Shown one piece after another: positions 29,559 through 40,139 of a stretch of 64,000 nt of DNA; within the stretch, counting starts at the first letter, position 1, and each line of letters starts with the position of its first letter. A program made the position numbers and the translations under genes. Under the pieces are notes generated by a model. That model did no database searches, had not been told where the DNA came from, and saw only the letters and a list, made by a program, of their open reading frames with translations. This stretch comes from Bacteroidota bacterium (GTDB lineage: Bacteria > Bacteroidota > Rhodothermia > Rhodothermales > UBA10348): NCBI GenBank assembly GCA_022567305.1, contig JADFHF010000013.1, positions 1 through 64,000 on the forward strand, read 5' to 3'.

Positions 29559-32018
29559 TTAATCGGTTGCAGGCGGAAGGAGTCGCATCTCGTGTAGGAT
29601 GGATCGATCGGCGAAGTCGTCCGGCGAATCAGGAAGGAAAAGTGTGTACGATTCGAAATCCAGATACGTCGCTATAAAGTTGTCGTATCGCTGCGAGAAC
29701 GGATTGCCGCTTTGGCCCCCGGGATAGACGCCAAATGAGGTCGGCGGCTCGGTGGAAAAATCGACTACGACCCGCCAGGAGGCACTCGATGTGGACGACA
29801 TGCTACCCGCCGGCGAGAGAGTCTGGCGGTACCCTGGATACGGATAAGGACCTCTCCAAATCGGTTTCAGGAATGTCGACCGTGTAATGTGACGAATCGT
29901 CAATTGATGATTAGCGCCCCACAGCAGCGACGCTCGATCCGATTTCAGTGCTTCCCCGTACGTACGTGCGACCCATTCCAGAGCTTGCGCCATCAGATCA
30001 GCGGCATTCTCGCGGTCCGGCGTGTCGACGATATCCAGCCAAATGGACTCCGGATCCTCTTTCAAGAGCCTGAAGAGACGCGTATTTGAGGGCATGCGGA
30101 TGGTCTGAAATTCTGTTTCATCCCAGGCGAGCTGCTCAAGATGGGTCAGGTATTCGTGGAATAGAATAGGTTCAATCTGGTCAATCGAAGTTTCGCCATT
30201 CCACGACAGCAGCAAATCCTTGATTTCTAGAGCGACGGCAGACAACTCTGATTCAGGTGCCAGTAGCGGCAAAAAGAGATCGGCTTGAACGGCGTGCACA
30301 TCGGATTGATATGCTCTTAGATCCTGAACCGAATGAAGATCAGATGACTCAAGTAATCCATTGATTCGAAGAGACCGATAGGCGTCCCTCCAATCACGTC
30401 CCAGGTAATACGGATAACCCTTAGCGATCGGTTGTTGATTTGTGGAGGTGAGGTAGCCTTGTGCCGGATTCCTTGAATGTGGGAGTTCGTCGAAGGGGAT
30501 TCGACCATTCCATGCATGATCGAACGTGGAACCGTCCAACGACTCAGCGCCTGTATCGCCCGATCGTACAGGCATAAACCCGGTCGAACGGATGGCTATC
30601 GTACCGCTCCGATCCACGTACAGAATATTCTGCATAGGGGAATCCCAGAGCCGGGTGGCTACCTCAAACTCATCATAATTGCGAGCGCGGCCCATTTTCC
30701 AGATGGCCAGCAGTGTGCGCGAGGTGTCATGGGCCGCCCAGCGGATGGCCGTTGCTGACTCTTCCCCAAGCATCACCGGTCCAAATCGAGAAATTAAAAC
30801 CGAGTCCGGTTCGGGCGCCTCTCCGGCGACCTCGATCTCATCATAAATATTCAGGAATGGTTCGAATTCCCCATCGATGAAGTAACCGGATCGATCCGCT
30901 GAGAGCTCAAGATTATAATAGTCGATCTGATCCGAACCGGTATTGGTAAAAGCCCAGGCTGTCTGCGTTGTGATACCCTCAATAATTACAGGGGCCCCCG
31001 GAATCGTGACACCGTACACATTCATCTCCGGGGTAATCAGATGCGCTTCGTACCAAATCGAAGGAACCGACAGGTTCAAATGCATATCTCCGGCCAGGAT
31101 GGGATACCCTGTCGTGGATCGAGTGCCGTCGACCGCCCAGTTGTTCGATCCTTTTCCGGGTCGAAGACCTTCGGTCAGATCGTCCAGGGGCGAACCGAAG
31201 AGATCATCTGCGTGATGTTCAGTTGAGGTGATTCTGAATTTGTCCGAAGAATGACTCGTATTGGTTGCGCCCTCTTCTGAAATCGTTCCCTCCTCAGGTA
31301 TAATGGGCACCACGTACTTGGAATACCTGGGAAATAGGCGTTCGTAGTCCGCATCTGAGAAAGCATCCTTGAGGCGCTTGTACCTTTCATCCTTTGACGT
31401 AAAGGTCAAATCGTAACTCATGTAGAGCAGTACGGAAATGGCGTCTTCGGTTGTGAGTTGCCTGGGGCGATATCCCAATATTCTGAATTCGAACGGGTCG
31501 TCCGATGGATCCAGTGAATCGATATACGCATTGGCGCCAGCTTGATACCAGGAGATTAGATCGAACTGCTCACCTCCTTTTTCCGTGAGCCAGGCGGCGT
31601 GCTGCTCCGTAGTCCAGCGCATTCCAATTCTTCGAAAAAACTGATCCGTCTGAAGAGCGCTCCGCCCCAAAACTTCCGACAAATTTCCCCTGGCAGCCCG
31701 TGACAAAAAATCGATCTGAAAAAGACGATCCTGGGCCACGGTATACCCGAATGCGATCACCGCATCTCGATCGTTGGACGCGAAGATGTGGGGCACTCCG
31801 CGTTCATCCCTGACGACGTGAACCTCATCCGTCAATGTGGGGAGCTCAAGCACCCCTGAGCCTAGGTCGTCTGCGTTTCTAGCTGTTCGATATAAGCCAT
31901 CGGCGGGATCAAGCAACGGGCCGAGCGCAAAGCGGTCCGATATCGGGACGTTTAGTGCAACCAGGAATGCAGATAGTCCGAGAAACGAGGCTATAAGACG
32001 AACAATTTTTCCCGTCAT
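29559..32018 (-). CDS. Penicillin acylase family protein (Ntn hydrolase)
   Basis: DEVHVVRDERGVPHIFASNDRDAVIAFGYTVAQDRLFQID, GKGSNNWAVDGTRSTTGYPILAGDMHLNLSVPSIWYEAHL, TSTNQQP. Confidence 0.93.
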   Translation of the reverse strand: MTGKIVRLIASFLGLSAFLVALNVPISDRFALGPLLDPADGLYRTARNADDLGSGVLELPTLTDEVHVVRDERGVPHIFASNDRDAVIAFGYTVAQDRLFQIDFLSRAARGNLSEVLGRSALQTDQFFRRIGMRWTTEQHAAWLTEKGGEQFDLISWYQAGANAYIDSLDPSDDPFEFRILGYRPRQLTTEDAISVLLYMSYDLTFTSKDERYKRLKDAFSDADYERLFPRYSKYVVPIIPEEGTISEEGATNTSHSSDKFRITSTEHHADDLFGSPLDDLTEGLRPGKGSNNWAVDGTRSTTGYPILAGDMHLNLSVPSIWYEAHLITPEMNVYGVTIPGAPVIIEGITTQTAWAFTNTGSDQIDYYNLELSADRSGYFIDGEFEPFLNIYDEIEVAGEAPEPDSVLISRFGPVMLGEESATAIRWAAHDTSRTLLAIWKMGRARNYDEFEVATRLWDSPMQNILYVDRSGTIAIRSTGFMPVRSGDTGAESLDGSTFDHAWNGRIPFDELPHSRNPAQGYLTSTNQQPIAKGYPYYLGRDWRDAYRSLRINGLLESSDLHSVQDLRAYQSDVHAVQADLFLPLLAPESELSAVALEIKDLLLSWNGETSIDQIEPILFHEYLTHLEQLAWDETEFQTIRMPSNTRLFRLLKEDPESIWLDIVDTPDRENAADLMAQALEWVARTYGEALKSDRASLLWGANHQLTIRHITRSTFLKPIWRGPYPYPGYRQTLSPAGSMSSTSSASWRVVVDFSTEPPTSFGVYPGGQSGNPFSQRYDNFIATYLDFESYTLFLPDSPDDFADRSILHEMRLLPPATD

Positions 32019-32851
32019 AGAAATGAGAATTGTTCGCCCGACGAATGAGCTTTGATCTCTTCCTTGGATTCCGGTCCGAGATCGCCGCCGTCTATCGGAT
32101 CGAATAGTTGTCCGAGTTCGTCGGCAGCGCTCGCATAGTCGATCGAACCACGTGCTTGCGGATCAGATTCGAAAACCGTTTGTCCGTTCTGCCGCGTGAG
32201 CGACAATGCCGTACACGTACGGATCACCGTCCGCATCACGCGTTCCCCGTACCGCTCTCGAAGGTACTTTCGATACCCGAGATGATTCCTTTTTCGACCG
32301 TCCACCATGGTCAGAAGAAATTTTGGAGTTGCCAAATCGGGATTCAGTCTTTTTCGCACGACCTGCGCCGTCTGATAGGTCTGTTCCCCACCCAATACCG
32401 GCTGGTATTCTGGAAGAACCGGAATCACTACAAAATTACTGGCAACGAGTGCGTTGAGGCTGAATACAGTAACGGCAGCAGCGATGTCAAAAATGATTAA
32501 ATCGTAGTGCTTATCCATGCAATCCACGAATTCTCTTAGCCAGAGAACATCAGTGGGCTTGGTCAGGCGACGAATCGCTGATGAAAGAGCGGCAGAAGAC
32601 GGAACCAGGTCGAATGTTCTCAACGGAGTAATGGGTACCTTCTCCGACTCAATGTCCTCTTCGAACAAGACGAGCGATGACAGTTTTGCAGCGGCCTCGG
32701 TCTCGCCCATCATTCTGGTCAAAAAGGCTTGCGGGTCCAGGTCCACAACAAGAACATCTCGCCCGGTCATTCCGAACGCGGCGGCCAGATTCATGACCGT
32801 TGTGGTCTTCCCGGTACCGCCCTTGTGGTTACAAATAGTCAGCGTGATCAT
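32015..32851 (-). CDS. ParA/MinD-type ATPase, no adjacent ParB
   Basis: ITLTICNHKGGTGKTTTVMNLAAAFG (deviant Walker A), VLVVDLDPQAFLT, YDLIIFDIAA; ATGA overlap with 29559..32018. Confidence 0.92.
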   Translation of the reverse strand: MITLTICNHKGGTGKTTTVMNLAAAFGMTGRDVLVVDLDPQAFLTRMMGETEAAAKLSSLVLFEEDIESEKVPITPLRTFDLVPSSAALSSAIRRLTKPTDVLWLREFVDCMDKHYDLIIFDIAAAVTVFSLNALVASNFVVIPVLPEYQPVLGGEQTYQTAQVVRKRLNPDLATPKFLLTMVDGRKRNHLGYRKYLRERYGERVMRTVIRTCTALSLTRQNGQTVFESDPQARGSIDYASAADELGQLFDPIDGGDLGPESKEEIKAHSSGEQFSFL

Positions 32852-32907
32852 GCGAGAGGCCGATTGAGCCGACTTCAGGTTGGGTTAAAGTAGCTTTCAC
32901 GAACTCG

Positions 32908-34488
32908 GTGAGTCAACTACAGATATATACTTTACGTCCAGGCGGCCGTTCATGGCTAACCACCCGTAGTCTACGGTGGTGGACGCTCGCGTCGGGACTT
33001 GCTCTCGGATTCAGTTTCCCTCCGTATGGGATGACCGTCCTGGCCTGGATTAGCCTTGTACCCCTCTTTCTTTCCGCTCGTTTTCTTCCGCCCAGGTCGG
33101 CCTTTGTAAACGCGTGGTTTTTTTATCTCGGCACTTTTGCTGTGGCGTTCCATTGGCCACTCCTTCATGTCCGTGCCGATACGGCACTCGTATCGGCCAC
33201 CGCATGGCTGGCTTTCACGATGGTACTTGCCGTTCCCGTTGGGTTTTCTTCATGGGTTTCTAAGAGATATTCAGGCGTCTCCTCCATCTGGTTGGCCGGA
33301 CTCATGATCCTTCTCGTTGAGTTTGTCCTCAGATCGGGGCCCATACCCATGCCGTGGACCGCCCTCGGATACTCTCAAGCATCTTCCGGCGCTGTGGTCA
33401 GAGCCTCCTCCTGGATGGGCTCCACCGGATTGTCAACGGCCCTCGTCATAGCCAATGCCTGCCTGGCCCAAGGACTTCTCCTGGAAAAGAGGAATCGAAT
33501 CCGTCTCGTGATCGCGAGTTTTACCGTTCCGGCGCTGGTACTTGCCCTGGGCCTTGCGAAGCATTCAAATGAATCGGCCGAGCAGAAGAACATCGCTGTC
33601 ATCCAGCCCGGCTATTCGCCAGATGAGTGGTCCGATACTCATAATGAAAGCCGGGTTCAAAAGATGATCGCTCTATCTGATTCCACGATCCAGTCGTCAT
33701 CTATACAAATCGATCTTGTCGTCTGGCCGGAAACGACGCTGCCAATAATAAATTCCCGATCGGAGGGCCATCCGCTGATGAAGAAACTTACCTCCTGGAC
33801 GGAATCTCATTCGGTATCTCTTCTCACAGGCGCCATTACGACCACCGGCGAATCGGCCGGCTTCGGCCCACCGTATTACAACAGTGCAATATTGTTTGCG
33901 CCGGGAGCCGCTCCTTCCACGCGTTCGAAAAACATTTTGGTACCGTTTGCCGAATCTGTTCCTCTTGCAAATCTCTTTTCCTTCTTGGAACGATTCGCCG
34001 TTCCGGCCGGGGGAGTTGCCGGATATCTTCCCGGAGAAAAGCCTTCCGTTATAGCCAGTGGCGGCATCCATATTGGCATAATTATCTGCTTTGAGATTGC
34101 TTTTCCTCAATATGCGTCTGAACTGAAAAACAATGACAGCAATCTTTTCATCGTCCTTACGCAAAGCGGCTGGTGGCGCGGTTCCGCCGGTTACAGGCAA
34201 CAGATCATGTATGCGCGTTTTCGGGCTGTTGAGCAGGGACGTACACTGGTTCAGGCGAGTGTCGATGGGATATCGGGAATAATCACGCCTGACGCGATCG
34301 TACACGACCTTACATCGATCCGAACACAAGCAACTCTCGTTCATCGTGTATCCCTTTACTCCGCGTCTACTTTCTATGGAAAGTTTGGGGATCTGTGGAA
34401 TTGGATCGTTTTGGGGATCTGGCTATCAATTACGCTGTTCTACGGCGTCCGCCAAAAGCATATCGCATCCAACCTCTTTGCTCCGTGA
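32908..34488 (+). CDS. lnt: Apolipoprotein N-acyltransferase
   Basis: LALGFSFPPYGMTVLAWISLVPLFLS, VWPETTLPI, ILVPFAESVPL, GIIICFEIAFPQ, RFRAVEQGRTLVQASVDGISGII. Confidence 0.93.
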   Translation: MSQLQIYTLRPGGRSWLTTRSLRWWTLASGLALGFSFPPYGMTVLAWISLVPLFLSARFLPPRSAFVNAWFFYLGTFAVAFHWPLLHVRADTALVSATAWLAFTMVLAVPVGFSSWVSKRYSGVSSIWLAGLMILLVEFVLRSGPIPMPWTALGYSQASSGAVVRASSWMGSTGLSTALVIANACLAQGLLLEKRNRIRLVIASFTVPALVLALGLAKHSNESAEQKNIAVIQPGYSPDEWSDTHNESRVQKMIALSDSTIQSSSIQIDLVVWPETTLPIINSRSEGHPLMKKLTSWTESHSVSLLTGAITTTGESAGFGPPYYNSAILFAPGAAPSTRSKNILVPFAESVPLANLFSFLERFAVPAGGVAGYLPGEKPSVIASGGIHIGIIICFEIAFPQYASELKNNDSNLFIVLTQSGWWRGSAGYRQQIMYARFRAVEQGRTLVQASVDGISGIITPDAIVHDLTSIRTQATLVHRVSLYSASTFYGKFGDLWNWIVLGIWLSITLFYGVRQKHIASNLFAP

Positions 34489-35075
34489 AACTGAAATCCC
34501 CATTGATCCTTGCATCTGGTTCGCCGCGAAGGAAACACCTTCTCGAATCCCTGCATATTCCATTCGAGGTTCAGGCGGCAGATATCGAAGAGACCCGTCT
34601 TCCCGGGGAAGATCCTGCAGAAATGGTGACCCGCCTGGCCCGAGAAAAAGCGCAAGCCGTGTCCAAGATGCATATCAATTCACTCGTTTTGGCTGCTGAT
34701 ACAACGGTGGTTCTGGATGGAGAATTGCTCGGTAAGCCAAGAGACAAAGCCGATTCGATCCAAATGCTGACGCGCCTGAGTGGGCGGTCCCACACGGTTA
34801 TTACGGGAATCGCTCTCTTGCACGAACAGACAGGGCGATTATCAACTGCATTCGAATCTACGCTCGTTACGTTCGACAGCATGAGCGATACAGAGATTGT
34901 TGACTATGTTGATACGGGTTCGCCTCTCGATAAAGCGGGTTCGTACGGAATCCAAGATGATCGTGGTGCACTCTTCGTTTCGCGGATAGAGGGTGATTTT
35001 TTTAACGTGATGGGACTTCCACTCAATAGACTTTATCGACTTTTGAAAACTGATTTTGGCGATTTAATCGAATAG
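34485..35075 (+). CDS. maf: Maf-like nucleotide pyrophosphatase
   Basis: VKLKSPLILASGSPRRKHLLESL from GTG at 34485 overlapping the lnt stop; LAADTTVVLDGELLGKPRD, RLSGRSHTVITGIAL, DKAGSYGIQDDRGALFV. Confidence 0.93.
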   Translation: MKLKSPLILASGSPRRKHLLESLHIPFEVQAADIEETRLPGEDPAEMVTRLAREKAQAVSKMHINSLVLAADTTVVLDGELLGKPRDKADSIQMLTRLSGRSHTVITGIALLHEQTGRLSTAFESTLVTFDSMSDTEIVDYVDTGSPLDKAGSYGIQDDRGALFVSRIEGDFFNVMGLPLNRLYRLLKTDFGDLIE

Positions 35076-35127
35076 AAGAACTAAGTTGAGAACTGGTACT
35101 TAGACGAATCGAAACGACACGATACCC

Positions 35128-35871
35128 GTGGCTAAATCTTTCAGTGACATACGCGCCCTTCTCATCCAGGCTCGGAACACGCCGGATATGGAGGCCCAGG
35201 AGCAAGATTGCTTCGTCGAGCGGACGCGTTTGGATTCGTCTCAGTTGTTCAGTCTGAATATTGCTCAGTCGGATCTGGCTGAACTCGATCTGGACCAGTA
35301 TGACGTACTATTTATTGGAGGTGCCGGTGAGTATTCGGCGACGGGCGAATATCCTTGGATGAGCCACCTCCTCGAGCTTGTTCAGACGGCATACGAAAAT
35401 AAGTTGCCAACCTTCGGATCCTGTTGGGGACATCAGGTTATTGCGCGCGCGCTTGGTGGCACGGTCATTCACGATCCGGCGCTATCAGAGATGGGGTGTC
35501 TTCTAGTTATACTAACGGAAGCCGGCAAGATCGATCGACTGTTCACGGATTTCCCGGCGTCATTCCGTGCAAATATGGGACATCACGACCGGGTTACTGA
35601 ACTACCGGATGGTGCGGTCCAGTTAGCCGTGAGTGAGACCCAACCCAATGAGGCGTTTCGAATGCAGGATGCTCCCATGTATGGAACTCAATTCCATAGC
35701 GAGCTTGATGCTCATCGGGAACGAGAGAGACTCATTCGATACAGGCCCCTCTATAAAGCTGCAATGCCAAGCGAGGAAGTGTATCAAAACGTAATAGCCT
35801 CCTTGGCCGAGACGACTGAGGTCGACCATTTGATGCACGATTTCCTATTGAAGTTCGTGGTGTCTGAGTAA
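35128..35871 (+). CDS. Class I glutamine amidotransferase domain protein
   Basis: LPTFGSCWGHQVIARALGG (Cys nucleophile), MYGTQFHSELD (catalytic His); GTG start. Confidence 0.88.
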   Translation: MAKSFSDIRALLIQARNTPDMEAQEQDCFVERTRLDSSQLFSLNIAQSDLAELDLDQYDVLFIGGAGEYSATGEYPWMSHLLELVQTAYENKLPTFGSCWGHQVIARALGGTVIHDPALSEMGCLLVILTEAGKIDRLFTDFPASFRANMGHHDRVTELPDGAVQLAVSETQPNEAFRMQDAPMYGTQFHSELDAHRERERLIRYRPLYKAAMPSEEVYQNVIASLAETTEVDHLMHDFLLKFVVSE

Positions 35872-35879
35872 GCGACGGC

Positions 35880-36026
35880 TCAGAGGGCCTGTACTCTCAG
35901 TTCGGCACGTTGCACGAGGGCGGAGATTCCCTCGAGGCGGATTTCATCGGTACCCAGAATCAACGTCGAGATCCACTGGAACGGCTCGCCGTGAGAAAGG
36001 GGCTTGGTTACTAGCGTCTCCGTCAT
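35880..36026 (-). CDS. Putative 48-aa small protein
   Basis: Read directly: MTETLVTKPLSHGEPFQWISTLILGTDEIRLEGISALVQRAELRVQAL*; same strand and 10 bp downstream of the DASS gene; below the track cutoff. Confidence 0.35.
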   Translation of the reverse strand: MTETLVTKPLSHGEPFQWISTLILGTDEIRLEGISALVQRAELRVQAL

Positions 36027-36036
36027 GGCGTGAAGC

Positions 36037-37506
36037 TCAGAATCGGGTCAACAAATTCGCCGGGAGAACGAGAGAAAAGAGGGTGATGATCAGGATGAAA
36101 ACAAGATTTAAGTAGACTCCGGCACGAGCCATCTCCGGTAGCGTGATGAATCCGCTCCCATACACGACCGCATTCGGTGGTGTAGCGACGGGAAGCATGA
36201 AAGCGCAACTCGCTGCAATCGTCGCCGGAATCACGAACACCAGAGGCTCGCCGGTCAGCGCGAAAGCAACAGAGCCAACAATCGGCAAAAAGGCTGCGGC
36301 CGTGGCCGTATTACTGGTAAGTTCCGTAAGAAAAATGACGGTAGTCGTAACCAGGAGGACGAGGATAGGAGTAGGCAAAACAGCAAGCTGAGAGAGGCCC
36401 TCTCCTATCCATGCGGCCAATCCACTGCTGTCAATCGCCCCTGCCAGGCTAAGACCGCCGCCAAACAGAATAAGCACTCCCCATGGAATCCTTTGTGCCT
36501 GGGACCACGCCAGAAGTCGATCACCCCTGAGCGACTCGGCTGGAAGTACAAATAGGATCACCGCACCGGCCATCGCGATACCAGGATCAGAAAGCCCAGG
36601 AACGATTCCCGTTAGCAAGGGCCTCGTCACCCAAAGGAGGGCCACACCAAAAAAAATAATAGAAACGCGAAACTCACGCTTCGAAAACGGTCCCAATTCC
36701 GTGTATTTCTCTCTAAACATGCGGCGTCCGCCGGGAATCGAATCGAATTCAGGGCGATAAACCCCATACACCAGAATCAGATAGACTACGGGAAGGCCGA
36801 CGAGGACCAGTGGAATGCCCACCCAAAGCCACTCTACGAATCCGATTGCAATTCCGTACGTGTCTTCCAGAAATCCGGCCATTAAGGCATTGGGTGGCGT
36901 TCCGATCAATGTGCCCACACCGCCCACACTCGCAGCGTATGCAATAGAAAGCATAAGCAATGTTCCAAATCGGTGGATCGATTTTTCTCCGATTTGTACC
37001 GAAGACGATGCAAGATGGACGACGGAAATGCCAATAGGAAGCATCATCAATGTGGTCGCCGTATTGGACACCCACATACTTATAAAAGCTGTTGCAATCA
37101 TGAATCCAGCGACAATCATCTTCGGGGAGTTCCCGGTTTTTCCGAGGATCATGAGCGCAAGCCTCTTGTGGAGGCCCGAAAGTTGAACGGCTTCAGCGAT
37201 CAAGAAACCACCCAAGAACAGGTATATAAGGGGGTTCGCATACGGAGCAGCGGCCGATCGAATGTCAGCGATCCCCAGAAATGGGAATAAGACGAGAGGG
37301 ATCAGAGAGGTGGCCGGAATGGGCACTGCTTCCGTCATCCACCAGACAGCCATTAATAGCGCGACACCGGTAACCCTCCAGGCTTCTACACTCAAGCTCT
37401 CGGGCGGACCGAGGACCACGGTCAACACCAAACAAGCTGGACCGGCGAAAAGACCGGCTAGCCGAACCCGGTCGGCTCTAAAAATGGCTTGTGTCTTCGG
37501 TTCCAA
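36037..37506 (-). CDS. DASS/SLC13-type anion:sodium symporter
   Basis: MAVWWMTEAVPIPATSLIPLVLFPFLGI, MWVSNTATTLMMLPIG, GGVGTLIGTPPNALMAGF, TELTSNTATAAAFLPI, LPVATPPNAVVYGSG. Confidence 0.95.
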   Translation of the reverse strand: MEPKTQAIFRADRVRLAGLFAGPACLVLTVVLGPPESLSVEAWRVTGVALLMAVWWMTEAVPIPATSLIPLVLFPFLGIADIRSAAAPYANPLIYLFLGGFLIAEAVQLSGLHKRLALMILGKTGNSPKMIVAGFMIATAFISMWVSNTATTLMMLPIGISVVHLASSSVQIGEKSIHRFGTLLMLSIAYAASVGGVGTLIGTPPNALMAGFLEDTYGIAIGFVEWLWVGIPLVLVGLPVVYLILVYGVYRPEFDSIPGGRRMFREKYTELGPFSKREFRVSIIFFGVALLWVTRPLLTGIVPGLSDPGIAMAGAVILFVLPAESLRGDRLLAWSQAQRIPWGVLILFGGGLSLAGAIDSSGLAAWIGEGLSQLAVLPTPILVLLVTTTVIFLTELTSNTATAAAFLPIVGSVAFALTGEPLVFVIPATIAASCAFMLPVATPPNAVVYGSGFITLPEMARAGVYLNLVFILIITLFSLVLPANLLTRF

Positions 37507-37700
37507 GCTTCGCTCTTACATTCGTTTACAGTGACAACGGGAGTAACAATCTCGACTGTAATCGAACTAACATGGTCGCATGTAACGTACCAATGAGACA
37601 GTTTCGTTGCTACGATTTCACATACCGGGACTCACGCAACTCAACAGACGCTTTATCGTTTATAGAACACGGCTAATCATCGCTACCTGCATTTATAAAT

Positions 37701-40139
37701 ATGGCACAAGTCCTACCCGAAACTACTGACTTGAACGGATTCGACGATTTATTTCCATTTCGTCGTTTTGCGTCTCTGGAAAAACTGATCCAATTCTGGC
37801 GCGACCGCGCTGCTTCTAATTCGAAAGCAAACGCTGCGATCGCCAAGGAAGTGTTGGCTCATTTGGACGATGCCCCGGAGTTAACCGGCGCCGAAGTTTC
37901 ACTCGAAGATCTGAGACGACATCCAGAACTTCTGGAGTTAATGATGACGGCCGTTTTCCCGCCGGCCCGCCAGGACAACATAATCGCATCGGCCTTCGTG
38001 CCGTTTGCCCTCCACTCGTTTTACTCGACACGTCCCTTCGATGAGCTGAAGATCCTAGAGAAATTTCTGCATCATATGAACATACAGGGGTCGAAAGTAG
38101 GTATAGAAGAGATCATGCGACTAAAGGCCATGAGCGCGTATCGCCAGATTGCTTCAGCCATCTACGATTTAACGGTTGAGCAACCCCTCGACTTAGTGAT
38201 TGATCTCGCCGACGAAGAAACGGGCCTGAACGAGTACTATAAAATCATCATCGATCCCGAGTTCGTATCGATCATTACACCGAGTTCGATTCCGGAGCTA
38301 TCGGAGACAAATCGTCGTCGTCTTTTGGCTGATCCACTGAATCTCGAATTGTGGATGGACATTTTGCCTCCGGAGTATTTCGAGTTTCACGGATTTGTCG
38401 TGATGACCGCCGTAGACGTTACTCAACAAGAAGTCCTTTCGAGACTCAAAAACGATCTTCTTCTGAAGGACTCATTGTCAGGTGAGGAGAACCTGAATCG
38501 GTTGCAGTCTCATATCCGGGATCTTCTCTCGCGGCCAAATCTGCACCTGGGCATCATTGCTTTGGACCGTTGTCGGTGTGGAAGCGTGGGAGGGGCCAGA
38601 GCGCTGGGACGAAGTCTGCTTCTTCAGTCAGACTTGCCGGAATGCGAGAATTGGCATGAATCCTATTATGCCGAAATCATTCAATCCGGGGGACAGATTC
38701 ACGTTGAAGACCTGGAAAAAGGGACGAAAGACACGGCGTTTGAACAGCGTCTTCGGAAGTTGGGATTCCGCAATATTTATCTCTCCGCGTTGATAAAAAA
38801 GGACGAGGTAGTAGGCGTTCTGGAGCTCGCGTCCACGAACTGCTGCGACATTGGCCCCATGCAGTCCCTCCAGTTGAAGGAAATTACATCTCTTTTGTCT
38901 ACGGCCGTCAACAGGAGTCTGGAAGAGCAGGAAGACCGGGTCCAGGCTATCATTAAAAAGCAGTATACGGCCATCCACCCGGTGGTCGAGTGGAAGTTTA
39001 GAGAAGCGGCGCTCTCACGTCTTCTCTCAGAGAACTCAGCTGAGCAGGGAGAAGTCGAGGGCATTGTTTTTAAAAATGTCCACCCTCTTTACGGGATGAG
39101 TGACATACGTGGATCGTCGGAATTACGCAGTACGGCCATCAAAGATGACCTCACAGAACAGCTGGGACTGGCACTCGCAGTGATCGTCGAGGCCAGCGTA
39201 TCAAAACCTCGGCCGTCTCTCGATGAACTGGGCTACCGGCTTAGCAAGCATATTGAAGACCTGGTCGCCGGTACGAGAGCTGGCGATGAACATGCGCTCA
39301 TTCTACTTCTTCAGACCGAAGTCGAGCCATTGTTCGATCGGCTGCAAGCGTATTCACCGGCCGTCGCGGACAAAGTCGACGTGTACCGAAATGCGCTGGA
39401 CGAAAAGCTTGGTGTGATTTATAAGAAGCGAAAAGCCTTTGAAGACAGTGTTAGCGCCGTCAACGATACGATCTCGCGCTTCTTGGATGAGCGCGAGGAA
39501 GAGGCTCAAGCCATGGTGCCTCACTACTTCGAGAAGTTCAAAACAGACGGCGTCGAGTATAACATATATGCAGGCGCTGCCCTACTGGAAAGTGGTGAGT
39601 TCGACGAGCTGGACTTGAAAAACCTCAAGCTCTGGCAGCTCACATCGATGGCTGGAGTGGTTTGGGAAATGAACAAACTCAGACCGCAGTTGGAAATACC
39701 GCTTGAAACGGCTCATCTCGTGCTCGTCCAATCGGTACCGTTGTCGATCCGATTCCGGATCGATGAGAAGAAATTCGACGTAGATGGCGCCTATAATATT
39801 CGATACGAAATCGTCAAGAAGCGGATTGATAAAGTACGGATCGACGGCACCGATGAACGACTGACCCAACCTGGAATGATCGCAATCGTCTATTCCCAGG
39901 AACAGGAAGGCGAAGAGTACACTCGATACCTGGACTATCTACAGGCGGCAGGGTACATCGAGCCCGGAGTCGAATACCTTCAGCTTGAACAGCTTCAGGG
40001 TGTTTACGGCCTGAAGGCACTTCGGGTCAAGGTCGCCGAAAACAAACCGGTGGCAAATCTGGACCTGAAAGAAAGTGACGACATGGAACTCGTTGTGGAA
40101 TCCAGTTCTTCCCAATCGGAAGAGATCAAATCTTCTTAG
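37701..40139 (+). CDS. Large GAF-domain-like protein of unknown function
   Basis: 812 aa; central GAF-like segment (YYAEIIQSGGQIHVEDLEKGTKDTAFEQRLRKLGFRNIYLSALIKKDEVVGVLELASTN) plus long unassigned C-terminal region. Confidence 0.75.
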   Translation: MAQVLPETTDLNGFDDLFPFRRFASLEKLIQFWRDRAASNSKANAAIAKEVLAHLDDAPELTGAEVSLEDLRRHPELLELMMTAVFPPARQDNIIASAFVPFALHSFYSTRPFDELKILEKFLHHMNIQGSKVGIEEIMRLKAMSAYRQIASAIYDLTVEQPLDLVIDLADEETGLNEYYKIIIDPEFVSIITPSSIPELSETNRRRLLADPLNLELWMDILPPEYFEFHGFVVMTAVDVTQQEVLSRLKNDLLLKDSLSGEENLNRLQSHIRDLLSRPNLHLGIIALDRCRCGSVGGARALGRSLLLQSDLPECENWHESYYAEIIQSGGQIHVEDLEKGTKDTAFEQRLRKLGFRNIYLSALIKKDEVVGVLELASTNCCDIGPMQSLQLKEITSLLSTAVNRSLEEQEDRVQAIIKKQYTAIHPVVEWKFREAALSRLLSENSAEQGEVEGIVFKNVHPLYGMSDIRGSSELRSTAIKDDLTEQLGLALAVIVEASVSKPRPSLDELGYRLSKHIEDLVAGTRAGDEHALILLLQTEVEPLFDRLQAYSPAVADKVDVYRNALDEKLGVIYKKRKAFEDSVSAVNDTISRFLDEREEEAQAMVPHYFEKFKTDGVEYNIYAGAALLESGEFDELDLKNLKLWQLTSMAGVVWEMNKLRPQLEIPLETAHLVLVQSVPLSIRFRIDEKKFDVDGAYNIRYEIVKKRIDKVRIDGTDERLTQPGMIAIVYSQEQEGEEYTRYLDYLQAAGYIEPGVEYLQLEQLQGVYGLKALRVKVAENKPVANLDLKESDDMELVVESSSSQSEEIKSS

